Positions 35,125 through 46,859 of a stretch of DNA of 64,000 bases are shown here, piece after piece (position 1 is the stretch's first letter; every line of letters begins with the position of its first letter). Below the pieces are notes generated by a model. The model saw only the letters and a program-made list of their open reading frames with translations, did no database searches and was not told where the DNA came from. The translations under genes were made by a program, and so were the position numbers. Origin of the DNA: Sphingomonas faeni (GTDB lineage Bacteria > Pseudomonadota > Alphaproteobacteria > Sphingomonadales > Sphingomonadaceae). The DNA lies in NCBI RefSeq assembly GCF_003053745.1, contig NZ_QAYE01000001.1, positions 62,001 to 126,000 of the forward strand. Direction: 5' to 3'.

Positions 35125-35176
35125 CTCCTCGCCAGTCGCTCAATACTAACAGCAATGTCAGTAAGGAGTCGACTCG

Positions 35177-35986
35177 ATGGCGAAGCTTCCTCCGTTTCCC
35201 GGTACGACCGGTCGTCGCGATTGGCGTACGGCGTTCGATGCGATCAAGAAATTGCTCGCGAACGGCGACGACACGACACAGGTGTTCCGGATCATGCGCG
35301 CGCTCAACGTCGGCAATGCGCCGATGAACTACGCGCGGTTGATCGCCACCGAGCAGGGTGGGCGGATCGCCTATGACCGCGTCGAACTGGCGCAGCGTTT
35401 CTCCGACCCCGCGTTCGTCGCGAGCTTCGCGCCCGGCACGGTCGGGGCGGCGTATCGCAATTTTCTCGAGACGACGGGCTATTCCGCGGACGGTCTGGTC
35501 GAGGTCTCGCGGCTCGTGCCGTCCGAGGACGATCTGGCGCATCCTTATGCGTGGTTCGGACGGCGGGTGCGCGACACGCACGATATCTGGCACGTGCTGA
35601 CCGGCTACAAGGCCGACGAAAGCATGGGCGAGGCGGCGCTCGTCGCGTTCAGTTATGCGCAGGTCGGCGGGCTCGGCTGGGCGCTGATCGGCTCTGCGGC
35701 GGCGTTGAAGAGCATGCGCGTCACCGGCAGCAGGCTGTTCGCGAAGGCGGTCTGGGAAGGCTATCGCAACGGTCGCAAAGCGAAATGGGTATCGGGCGAG
35801 GATTATCTCGAACTGCTCCACGAACCGCTGGAGGCCGCGCGCGAGCGGCTTGGGATCGTCACGCCCGTCGCGTATCTGCGGGCGCAGCGCGAACTCGGAC
35901 CGGCGCTCGCATCGTATCTCAGCACGCAGAAGGCGGCGACCGCGGCGGCCGCCCCCGCAAGCGTGCCGGAGCGAATTGCCGCCTGA
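35177..35986 (+). CDS. coq4: Ubiquinone biosynthesis protein Coq4
   Basis: A 269-residue protein with the metal-binding HDIWH motif (135-139) followed by an acidic ESMGE segment (148-152). These match the Coq4 HDxxH-E signature with one extra spacing residue. Recent work assigns Coq4 an oxidative decarboxylation and hydroxylation step on the quinone ring; older annotation treats it as a scaffold. The start at ATG 35177 has AAGGAG upstream. Confidence 0.92.
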   Translation: MAKLPPFPGTTGRRDWRTAFDAIKKLLANGDDTTQVFRIMRALNVGNAPMNYARLIATEQGGRIAYDRVELAQRFSDPAFVASFAPGTVGAAYRNFLETTGYSADGLVEVSRLVPSEDDLAHPYAWFGRRVRDTHDIWHVLTGYKADESMGEAALVAFSYAQVGGLGWALIGSAAALKSMRVTGSRLFAKAVWEGYRNGRKAKWVSGEDYLELLHEPLEAARERLGIVTPVAYLRAQRELGPALASYLSTQKAATAAAAPASVPERIAA

Positions 35987-36055
35987 GGGAAGGCTGATAC
36001 GGCGAGGCGATCGTCGCTGGCGGGGTGTCGGATCAAAATGCCCCCCCACCTCCTC

Positions 36056-36126
36056 CCGTTCGTGCTGAGCGAAGTCGAAGCAAGGTAGCTTGAGCCTAGC
36101 CCTTCGACTTCGCTCGCGGCGAACGG
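36056..36126. repeat. Palindromic repeat, class F
   Basis: Arms CCGTTCGTGCTGAGCGAAG and a complementary CTTCGCTCGCGGCGAACGG with a few mismatches enclose a short centre. This CGTTCGTGCTGAGC-type palindrome resembles one I recall as widespread in proteobacteria. It sits between coq4 and recF. Confidence 0.75.
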
Positions 36127-36172
36127 AAAAGGGCGATGCAATCGGTTTCGAAACTGCTCTAAGGCCGAGGCA

Positions 36173-37393
36173 ATGCTGTCGCGTCTCGTCCTCACCGATT
36201 TCCGCAATCACGCCGACCTGACGCTGACGCCGGGACCAGGGTTCGTCGTGCTGACCGGCGAGAACGGCGCGGGCAAGACGAATATCCTCGAAGCGGTGTC
36301 GCTTCTAGCGCCCGGCCGCGGGCTGCGGCGCGCGGCGCTGGGCGAGATGGCCCGACAAGGTGGAGCAGGCGGCTTCGGCGTAGCAGTCACATTGTTTCCC
36401 GAGCGCTCGCAGAAGAACGCGGCAGAATTCCCCTCCCGCTTGCGGGAAGGGTTAGGGGGGGGCGCGACGTACGTACTGGCGTCCGCTCCCGAGGAAGGCG
36501 CGCCCCTCCCCCGACCCCTCCCGCAAGCGGAAGGGGAGCCAGAAGCACAGGGCCAGATTCAGATACCAGCCGAAGTCGACGTTGCCACCGGCACGCTCGC
36601 CTCCGCCCCCGAGCGTCGCATCGTTCGCATCCAGGGCGCCACCACCACCGCCAACGCGCTCGCCGAGTGGCTCACGATCCTCTGGCTCACCCCGGCGATG
36701 GACCGCCTCTTCGTCGCCCCCGCGGGCGAGCGCCGCGGCTTCCTCGACCGCCTCACGCTGGCGCTCGCCCCGAGCCACGCGCATCACGCCGCCCGCTACG
36801 ACGCGGCGATGCGTGCGCGAAACCGCCTGCTTGCCGACGAAGGCCGCCCCGATGGCGACTGGCTCTCCGCACTCGAAGCGCAGATGGCCGAGCACGGCGC
36901 CGCGGTCGATGCTGCCCGGCGCGAGACCGTCACGCTGCTCGGGACGAGGCTTGCGCATCAGGACGACAGCTTATTCCCCCGCGCCGGCCTGACACTCGAA
37001 GGCTGGGCCGGCGACACCACGCGCCTGCAAGCCGACCTCGCCCAGGGCCGCGCGCGCGACGCCGCCGCCGGACGCACGCTCGGCGGACCCCACCGCGTCG
37101 ACCTGATCGTCACCCATCTCGACAAGGACCGCGCCGCCTCGCTCGCCTCGACCGGCGAGCAGAAGGCGCTCCTGCTCGGCATCGTCCTCGCCCACGCCGA
37201 CCTTGTCGCCGAACGCACCGGCCAGCCCCCCGTTCTCCTCCTCGACGAGGTCGCCGCGCACCTCGATCCCGCCCGCCGCGCGGCGCTGTTCGCCCGTCTC
37301 GCGGGCCGCGGCCAAGTGTGGATGACCGGCACCGAAGACGCGCTGTTCGATGCGATCGGCGCCCGCGCGACCCGAATCGCCCTCGGGCGTTAA
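36173..37393 (+). CDS. recF: RecF, DNA replication/repair protein, with an in-frame palindromic insertion
   Basis: A 406-residue protein, about 40 longer than usual RecF. Walker A GENGAGKT (29-36), the signature block, and Walker [12 protein letters not shown] (about 361) show an SMC-like ATPase that loads RecA at gaps with RecO/RecR. Residues about 86-122 ([10 protein letters not shown] through PLPQAEG) are encoded by a palindromic repeat at 36428-36538 and match no RecF block. Flanking family sequence (VAVTLFPE before, ERRIVRIQG after) is intact and in frame. The start at ATG 36173 keeps the [14 protein letters not shown]-terminus. Confidence 0.95.
   Translation: MLSRLVLTDFRNHADLTLTPGPGFVVLTGENGAGKTNILEAVSLLAPGRGLRRAALGEMARQGGAGGFGVAVTLFPERSQKNAAEFPSRLREGLGGGATYVLASAPEEGAPLPRPLPQAEGEPEAQGQIQIPAEVDVATGTLASAPERRIVRIQGATTTANALAEWLTILWLTPAMDRLFVAPAGERRGFLDRLTLALAPSHAHHAARYDAAMRARNRLLADEGRPDGDWLSALEAQMAEHGAAVDAARRETVTLLGTRLAHQDDSLFPRAGLTLEGWAGDTTRLQADLAQGRARDAAAGRTLGGPHRVDLIVTHLDKDRAASLASTGEQKALLLGIVLAHADLVAERTGQPPVLLLDEVAAHLDPARRAALFARLAGRGQVWMTGTEDALFDAIGARATRIALGR
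36428..36538. repeat. Palindromic repeat, class C-related, inserted in recF coding sequence
   Basis: A 111-bp element (37 codons). Its ends TCCCCTCCCGCTTGCGGGAAGGG and CCCCTCCCGCAAGCGGAAGGGGA are inverted repeats that each fold. The centre GCGCGACGTACGTACTGGCGTCCG matches the centre of the intergenic copy at 47701-47785 (GCACGACGTACGCGCCGGCGTCCG). It is fully translated without a stop. Confidence 0.9.
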
Positions 37394-37478
37394 GGCTGAA
37401 CACGCGCTGTCGAGCAGGCTCACCGCGCGTTCAAGCGGGCGCGGGCAAAGCTCCGTCCATCGAAGACACGGAGAGATC

Positions 37479-41313
<3,835 letters not shown>

Positions 41314-41323
41314 GTTTCGACCG

Positions 41324-41911
41324 TCAGCGCCGGTCCTGCCGTGCGCTGGCGGTAAAACTGCGGAAGGTGATCGACCAGCGAGTCACCTCCATCTCGGCGA
41401 TGCTGTGCTCCCAGTCGTGGCGCGCCTCGCCGCTGAGATGGTACACGGACCGCGGTGCCAGCGGTACGGCGGCTCGGTCGAAACCGCCCGCCTTGCGCCG
41501 CCGGAACCGCATCGTCGCCGGTACGCCAAGCGAAATCCCGACGACATGCTCGAACACTGGCCGGTCGCGGTGCCAGCCTATTCCCGCGCCCGGATCGTAC
41601 CGGATCAGAAGTGCCTGGACGAGCGCTTCCTCCGGCAGTTTCGCGAACGCGGCGGCGCGCTGGCGGATCGGCAGCAGCCAGTCGGGCAACGGATCGGTCG
41701 CACCGAACTGGCTCGTGTCGAAGTCGTAATGCCAGCCAAACGAACGGGTCAGCCGCTTGCCGAGCCAACCCTGGAATTGGAACGGCGCCAGATCCTGTTC
41801 GTCGATCCGGGCGATCAACATCGCCTCCTCATCCCGGTCGATCAATGCGTCGCGGTACGCGAGTCCGGGGAGGAGCGGCGTGCCGAAAAGGTCTGCGGTC
41901 GGATTGGCCAT
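41324..41911 (-). CDS. AlkB-type Fe(II)/2-oxoglutarate dioxygenase
   Basis: A 195-residue protein with the iron triad HRD at 114-116 (WHRDRP) and His169 (WEHSI), and the 2-oxoglutarate-binding RWSITFR block (Arg178 and Arg184). The LLIRYDPGAGIGWHRD segment matches the short bacterial AlkB-like oxygenases. It probably repairs alkylated nucleic acid bases. It converges on gyrB with an 10-bp gap between stops. Confidence 0.92.
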   Translation of the reverse strand: MANPTADLFGTPLLPGLAYRDALIDRDEEAMLIARIDEQDLAPFQFQGWLGKRLTRSFGWHYDFDTSQFGATDPLPDWLLPIRQRAAAFAKLPEEALVQALLIRYDPGAGIGWHRDRPVFEHVVGISLGVPATMRFRRRKAGGFDRAAVPLAPRSVYHLSGEARHDWEHSIAEMEVTRWSITFRSFTASARQDRR

Positions 41912-42014
41912 CGACCGGATGTAGGGATGCGGGCGGCCATCGCCAGCCGAAAGCCCTACGGTTGCTCATCCGACCGCCGCGATCTACCGCGGTGCGCGCT
42001 TTCCGGAGACTGAC

Positions 42015-42662
42015 ATGACCGCCCATCTCAAGATCGATTTCGTATCGGACATCGCCTGTCCTTGGTGCATCATCGGACTGCGCGCGCTGGAAGAGGCCCT
42101 GGTCCGCGCGGCGGATGCGCTCGACGCGGAGATCGTCTTCCAGCCGTTCGAACTCAATCCGGCGATGCCTGCAGGCGGGCAGAATATGGGCGAGCATATC
42201 GCGGAGAAATACGGGTCCACGCCCGAGCAGTCAGCGGTAAACCGCGCGATGATCGTCGACCGCGCGCGAGAGCTCGGTTTCACGATGGCGATGACCGAGA
42301 CCAGCCGGCTCTACAACACGTTCGACGCGCACCGCCTGTTGCACTGGGCGCAAATCGAAGGGGGCCAGGCGGCGCTCAAGCACGCGCTCTTTACCGCAAA
42401 TTTCACCGACAACGCCGACCCAGGCGATCACCACGTGCTGGTCGATGCCGCCGCAAAGGCCGGACTTGATCCCGTTGCCGCCGAAGAGGTGCTTCGGTCG
42501 GGACGCTACGCGGACGAGGTTCGCGCGGCGGAGGAACTGTGGCACGCTCGCGGGATCAATGCGGTGCCGGCGATCGTGATCAACGACCAGCATCTAATTT
42601 CGGGCGGCCAGCCCGTCGACGTCTTCGAACAGGCACTACGCCAGATCGCCGCGGCGGGCTGA
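42015..42662 (+). CDS. DsbA/FrnE-family thioredoxin-fold oxidoreductase
   Basis: A 215-residue cytoplasmic protein with CPWC (15-18) at the N-terminal end of the thioredoxin fold and a helical insertion (FNAHRLLHWAQIEGG-like block: FDAHRLLHWAQIEGG). The C-terminal NAVPAIVINDQHLISGGQP cis-Pro region is also present. It is most like FrnE-type disulfide isomerases or polyketide-associated DsbA proteins. The start at ATG 42015 is supported by immediate similarity. Confidence 0.9.
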   Translation: MTAHLKIDFVSDIACPWCIIGLRALEEALVRAADALDAEIVFQPFELNPAMPAGGQNMGEHIAEKYGSTPEQSAVNRAMIVDRARELGFTMAMTETSRLYNTFDAHRLLHWAQIEGGQAALKHALFTANFTDNADPGDHHVLVDAAAKAGLDPVAAEEVLRSGRYADEVRAAEELWHARGINAVPAIVINDQHLISGGQPVDVFEQALRQIAAAG

Positions 42663-42814
42663 CCCGGACCGGGTGGTCAGACAGCAGGTTGTGCTGCCGG
42701 ACATGTGATTGTCCTGGTCACTCTGCACTGCGCCCGATCGACCGGAACAACGGAAGACGTCCCGTCATCGCCCGGTCGAAGATCTTGCCGGGGCGGTAAC
42801 CGCTTCGGCGCGCC

Positions 42815-42940
42815 TCAGTTCAGCGTCGTCATCTCGACGGGCTTGCCCTTGGTGGTCGGGTTGGACGCGTTCGCCTTGGGTGCCTTTTCGGCCTTGGGCT
42901 TGCGCACTTCCTTGCTCGATTTCTTCTGGCTCTTCGCCAT
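42815..42940 (-). CDS. Very small lysine-rich protein, unknown function
   Basis: A 41-residue frame from ATG 42940 with a good GAGGTG site about six bases upstream. The sequence begins MAKSQKKSSKEVRKPKAEKAPK and ends in a polar PTTKGKPVEMTTLN tail; about one third of residues are Lys or Arg, and it is probably disordered. The frame, ribosome site and codon use look genuine. I recall similar tiny lysine-rich proteins in other sphingomonads, but no function. A nucleic-acid or ribosome-associated role is conceivable. Confidence 0.65.
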   Translation of the reverse strand: MAKSQKKSSKEVRKPKAEKAPKANASNPTTKGKPVEMTTLN

Positions 42941-43006
42941 CACGGCACCTCATGGGGCGGAAGGCCCCGCGGTCACACTACACGCGTTGCCGCCAATGCC
43001 CCTATC

Positions 43007-43435
43007 TTATCGGTTCGCCGTCCGGCGTAGCAGGTCCAATGTTGCCTGATCGTCTTCGCCATCGAAGAACCGGTCGAGCGCCGCGCGGAACGGCGAAGGA
43101 TCGTCGGCGACTGCGGCGAACAGCGTCATCGACGACCGCAACTTCACTGCGTCGATGCCGCCGAGGATCGTTTCGGCGGATCCGGACGCAGCCGTTACCG
43201 TCTGCGTGACCTCGATTTGTCGCGGTCCAAGTACCGGATGCGCGAGATACGCCCGAGCCTCGTCCGCCTCGGTGATCGCGTAGGTTCGCGCCATCGCGCT
43301 CTGCCCGAGTCCGGCGATCTGCGGGAAGATGAACCACATCCAGTGGCTGCGCTTGGCCCCGTGCTGCAACTCCGCCAGCGCCTGCGGATAAACGCTGTCC
43401 TGCGCCGCGACGAAACGATCGAGATCATGCTCCAT
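43007..43435 (-). CDS. DUF1810-family protein
   Basis: A 142-residue protein with the family core RSHWMWFIFPQIAGLG (29-44) and a following ARTYAIT helix. The function of DUF1810 is not established; it may bind a small ligand or nucleotide. The start at ATG 43435 is divergent from the lipoprotein gene, with about 100 bp between starts. Confidence 0.88.
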   Translation of the reverse strand: MEHDLDRFVAAQDSVYPQALAELQHGAKRSHWMWFIFPQIAGLGQSAMARTYAITEADEARAYLAHPVLGPRQIEVTQTVTAASGSAETILGGIDAVKLRSSMTLFAAVADDPSPFRAALDRFFDGEDDQATLDLLRRTANR

Positions 43436-43535
43436 GGACCCGAGATGGTCGCATCGGCTCCCCTCCGCAACCACGATGCCGGTCGATGCGTTGCATCGGG
43501 GGTTGAGGAGATCAGGTGATGACGACGGTGCGATC

Positions 43536-44048
43536 ATGAGGACGGCAATCGCGGTCGCGTTGCTCACGGTGCCGCTTCTCGTCGGTGGATGCGGACGCAA
43601 CGACGATCCCACCACGACCGCCGCGCCCAGCGGCTTCACCCCGCCCGAAACGCGCGCGCCCGCCCCGATAGCAGGCCAGGCGCAGACCACGCCGATCACC
43701 GCCTATGTCGGTAAATACCCGCATGATGCGGTCGACGGCGTCGATTTCTTCGACCGCACCGACGTTGCGACCGGCCTCGTCAACGCGGTCGGCGATGCCA
43801 AGCTGCGCGAGATGATCCGTGGTCGGTCGGGGCCCGCTACGCCCGTGTTCAACATGGGCGACCGCATCGCGTCCTGGGGTTGCGAAGAGCATAATTGCGG
43901 CGACCACAACTGGACGGTGATCGTCGATCCGAAGCGCGGCAAGACCCAGGTCTGCTACCACGACGCAGCCAAGATGGGCCCGCAGAGCGACTGGTATGAC
44001 GGCGCGGCCCCCGCCCGCCGCGCCGAAACCTGCCCGTCGGAAGGATAA
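43536..44048 (+). CDS. Ivy-like lipoprotein (possible lysozyme-inhibitor fold)
   Basis: A 170-residue protein with a signal peptide and lipobox VGGC (Cys19). A Thr/Pro-rich linker (about 24-50) precedes a domain with GDRIASWGCEEHNCGDHNW (about 108-126). The CEEHNC segment resembles the CKPHDC-type loop of Ivy lysozyme inhibitors, but overall similarity was judged by eye only. If correct, it would protect peptidoglycan from host or predator lysozyme. The next gene (PEBP) starts three bases after its stop, so they are co-transcribed. Confidence 0.68.
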   Translation: MRTAIAVALLTVPLLVGGCGRNDDPTTTAAPSGFTPPETRAPAPIAGQAQTTPITAYVGKYPHDAVDGVDFFDRTDVATGLVNAVGDAKLREMIRGRSGPATPVFNMGDRIASWGCEEHNCGDHNWTVIVDPKRGKTQVCYHDAAKMGPQSDWYDGAAPARRAETCPSEG

Positions 44049-44051
44049 GCC

Positions 44052-44669
44052 ATGCTCGAACATATTCCCGCCTGGCTTGGCCAGGCGATGAGCGGCCTGC
44101 GTGCCGGTATCGACAAGCTTGCGATCGTCCAGTTGGGCGAGAATTTCGAGACGTTGACCCTGACCAGCCCGGCGTTCGCGCACGAGGCACGCCTGCCGCC
44201 GCGCTTCACTGCGGACGGGGAAGGCGTGTCGCCACCGCTTGTGTGGAGCGAACCGCCGGCAGGGACCGAGCGCATGGTGCTGATCGTCGAGGATGCCGAT
44301 GCTCCGGCCCCGCAACCTCTGGTCCACGCGATCATCTGGGGACTCGAAGCGGATGCGGGCCAGCTAGCCGAAGGCGCGATCGCTGCTGACGGTGAAGGTG
44401 ACGCGCACGGTCGCGATGTCGGTCGTAATTCCTATCTGCGCGAAGGCTGGTTGCCGCCCGATCCGCCAAGCGGCCACGGTGAGCATCGTTATGCGTTCCA
44501 GGTCTTCGCGATCGGCGCGGGGGCAGGGGATGTCGGCGCGACACCCGGGCGCTCCGCGGTGATCGAGGCCATCACCGGGCATGTGCTAGCGGCAGGGCTG
44601 TTGATCGGCACCTATTCGCGCGAAGAAGAGGCCCCCGTAGGGCCGGTGGGGCTGACCTCACCCGCATGA
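44052..44669 (+). CDS. YbhB/YbcL-type PEBP (Raf-kinase-inhibitor-like) protein
   Basis: A 205-residue protein of the phosphatidylethanolamine-binding fold. It shows FTADGEGVSPPLVWSEPP (about 55-72), a DADAP ligand-pocket loop (about 84-88), HAIIWGL and GHGEHRYAFQVFAIG (about 140-154). Bacterial members are of unclear function; some bind lipids or are secreted. No signal peptide is evident. It is coupled to the upstream lipoprotein gene. Confidence 0.9.
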   Translation: MLEHIPAWLGQAMSGLRAGIDKLAIVQLGENFETLTLTSPAFAHEARLPPRFTADGEGVSPPLVWSEPPAGTERMVLIVEDADAPAPQPLVHAIIWGLEADAGQLAEGAIAADGEGDAHGRDVGRNSYLREGWLPPDPPSGHGEHRYAFQVFAIGAGAGDVGATPGRSAVIEAITGHVLAAGLLIGTYSREEEAPVGPVGLTSPA

Positions 44670-44697
44670 CCGTGACGCTCGGCAGGCGCCTCGTAGG

Positions 44698-44784
44698 TCA
44701 GGCGAGCGCGCCGCCGGTCTGGGTCGCGATCAGCAGGATGGTGGTGGAAAAGGCGATGAGGCCGATGAGGATGCTGCGGTTCAT
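44698..44784 (-). CDS. Tiny single-helix membrane peptide (28 aa)
   Basis: Frame MNRSILIGLIAFSTTILLIA then TQTGGALA, a single hydrophobic helix with a short polar end. It follows another tiny frame on the same strand, 17 bp away. Too short to prove coding by sequence alone, but the composition and paired arrangement suggest a genuine small membrane peptide. Confidence 0.45.
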   Translation of the reverse strand: MNRSILIGLIAFSTTILLIATQTGGALA

Positions 44785-44801
44785 GATGATGGGTGTCCCG
44801 A

Positions 44802-44912
44802 TCAGGCGATGGGGATGATCGGGACGGCCGTGCCGACTGCGATGGCTGCGAAGAACAGTGCTCCGACGAGCGAGAAGGCGATGCGCTGAGCGGTTTCGAA
44901 ACGGATCGACAT
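44802..44912 (-). CDS. Tiny membrane peptide (36 aa) upstream of the 28-aa peptide
   Basis: Starts at ATG 44912 with GAAGGA about eight bases upstream. The sequence MSIRFETAQRIAFSLVGALF continues as a single helix and ends PIIPIA. I recall similarly sized sphingomonad peptides with a PVIPIA-like end. It is the first gene of a possible two-peptide operon on the minus strand, beside PEBP and the diguanylate cyclase gene. Confidence 0.55.
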   Translation of the reverse strand: MSIRFETAQRIAFSLVGALFFAAIAVGTAVPIIPIA

Positions 44913-45085
44913 GGGATAGTCCTTCGATGGTCGGGCGCCGGACCATCCGGCTGCCGATATCGAATGAGTTGCATGGCGCGTGCCAGTTCCTTAGATCGTT
45001 GTTTTTACGCGATTTCTTGTTCCTGCGAAGATCGAGCTGGTACAGCGCACCATTTCTACGTCGCACATTGCGCCAACTCCCGGGA

Positions 45086-46135
45086 TCAACCCGCGCAGAC
45101 CCGATCTCGGCCATTCTTCTTCGCTGTGTAGAGCAGCTGGTCGGCACGCTGGAACGCGGTTTCGGCGGCTTCGTCAGCATGGATCGCAGTCACGCCCGCT
45201 GAGACGGTGATGACGCCGAGCGCGGTATCTGTCTCCCGGTTGCGGAAGCGCTTGCCAGCGACCGTCGAACGTACGGCATCGAGCATGTCCGCAGCTTCGG
45301 CCAAGGCGATCCCGCCGAGCAGCACCGCGAATTCCTCGCCGCCATGGCGGACGACGAGATGTGGCGCGCATTCGGCCGCCATCGCCTGGCCGATCGCGGT
45401 GAGCACGCGGTCGCCGACACCATGGCCGTGCACGTCGTTGATCCGCTTGAACCGGTCGATATCGCACAAGGCGAGGCAATAGGGCCCGGCATCCCGGTCG
45501 CGCGTCGCGAACGCTTCCTCGAACGCGCGTCGGTTGGGCAGGCCGGTCAGTACGTCGCGGCGCGCCGTATCGCGCGCTTCGATCAGCTTCGACCGCAGCG
45601 AATCCGTCTCTGCGGTCGCCGCCGCCAGCCGCACCTCGCTGTCGTGGATCCGAGCGATCATCGCACTGGTGATTTCGGCGATCTCGTCGATCTCCGCCAA
45701 TTGCGTGATCGATGCCGCGCTCCTGGCCAATTCGCGGCCAAAGCCATGCGTCTCGGCCTGCATCGTCCGCACGATCTGCACGAAGCCATCGACCTGCTGC
45801 TGCGTCTCGATCACGAGCGCGATCGCGGTATCCGGTACCGGATTGGTGTCCGCAACGCCGTTCGGTCGTCGCGATCGGCCTGGCGGCGGCCCGTCTATCA
45901 CCGTTCCCCCGAGTCGCTCGATATCCGATCGGGTGAGACGAACGCCGTCCTGCGTCAGCGCAGCGACTTGCGCGGCCAACTCGCTCCCAGGCGCCGACAT
46001 CACGGCATAGGCAAACGCGTAGTGCGCGGGATCGGGGCTCAGCTTCTGTTCGTCGAGGAACGCGCCGATCCGCTCGAACAGCGTCGCGTCCGGTCTTGCG
46101 TCCCGTATCGATCCGGCCACTCGTGCATCGCGCAT
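45086..46135 (-). CDS. GGDEF-domain diguanylate cyclase, cytoplasmic
   Basis: A 349-residue protein. The N-terminal 160 residues are soluble and without a recognised sensor; a coiled coil (about 165-195) leads to a GGDEF domain with GGEEF at 265-269. The position of the inhibitory RxxD I-site reads CAPH, so product feedback inhibition is probably absent. It makes the second messenger c-di-GMP, which often raises exopolysaccharide synthesis. No membrane helix is seen. Confidence 0.92.
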   Translation of the reverse strand: MRDARVAGSIRDARPDATLFERIGAFLDEQKLSPDPAHYAFAYAVMSAPGSELAAQVAALTQDGVRLTRSDIERLGGTVIDGPPPGRSRRPNGVADTNPVPDTAIALVIETQQQVDGFVQIVRTMQAETHGFGRELARSAASITQLAEIDEIAEITSAMIARIHDSEVRLAAATAETDSLRSKLIEARDTARRDVLTGLPNRRAFEEAFATRDRDAGPYCLALCDIDRFKRINDVHGHGVGDRVLTAIGQAMAAECAPHLVVRHGGEEFAVLLGGIALAEAADMLDAVRSTVAGKRFRNRETDTALGVITVSAGVTAIHADEAAETAFQRADQLLYTAKKNGRDRVCAG

Positions 46136-46229
46136 GTCATCCCCCGCGTCCTCGCCGACGCGATAGACCCGAAAGCGTTAGCATAATGTCACCGGACCGG
46201 CAGGTATTTGCCGGTCCGGTTTCGATCGA

Positions 46230-46769
46230 TTACTTGCCCGTCAGCTTCTGGACCGCGGCGAGCGTCGTCGAGACATGCGCCTCGGGGTTCATCTCGTCAT
46301 GGACGAACGCGATGCGGCCGTCCTTGGCGATGACGTAGCTGGTGCGCTTGGTGATGTCGCGCCCGGCCATCTGCTTGCCGAGTGCGACGTCGTAGCCCTT
46401 GACCACGTTCGGTCCGGCGCTGGCGACCGCGAACTTGCCCGCGCACTTCTCGGCGGAGAACTTGCTGAGCGTCTCGACATTGTCGGCCGACATGCCGATC
46501 ACGGTCGCGCCTGCCTTGGTGAACGCCGGGATCGCTTCCGCAAACGCATGCGCCTCGGCGTTGCAGCCGCCGGTATAGGCCGCCGGGAAGAAGTAGAGCA
46601 CGACCGGGCCCTTCTTCAGCTGCTCGGCGAGGTGAACGGTGAACACCTTGCCGGCGATCGCGCCGCGCGTGGTGAAGTCCGGAGCCTTTGCGCCGGGCGC
46701 GAGTGCCGCCAGCGCAGGCGCCGCGACGAGGAGGGCAGCGGCAGTGGCAAGTGTCGAGACGAGGCGCAT
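46230..46769 (-). CDS. Exported peroxiredoxin (AhpC/TSA-type)
   Basis: A 179-residue protein with a signal peptide ending LAALAPG and a thioredoxin fold. The peroxidatic Cys69 lies in FFPAAYTGGCNAE. Cys109 (AEKCAGKF) could be a resolving Cys. The YTGGC sequence is a variant of the usual TPGC motif. It should reduce peroxides in the periplasm. ATG 46769 is chosen over the longer frame because the signal peptide begins there. Confidence 0.88.
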   Translation of the reverse strand: MRLVSTLATAAALLVAAPALAALAPGAKAPDFTTRGAIAGKVFTVHLAEQLKKGPVVLYFFPAAYTGGCNAEAHAFAEAIPAFTKAGATVIGMSADNVETLSKFSAEKCAGKFAVASAGPNVVKGYDVALGKQMAGRDITKRTSYVIAKDGRIAFVHDEMNPEAHVSTTLAAVQKLTGK

Positions 46770-46859
46770 GGATGATACTCCGGTTGGATTGCAATGACCT
46801 ACGCTGGCACGAACGATCCGTCCATTGCCCGTGACGCTCGCGCTCGATAGGCTGGAAAT

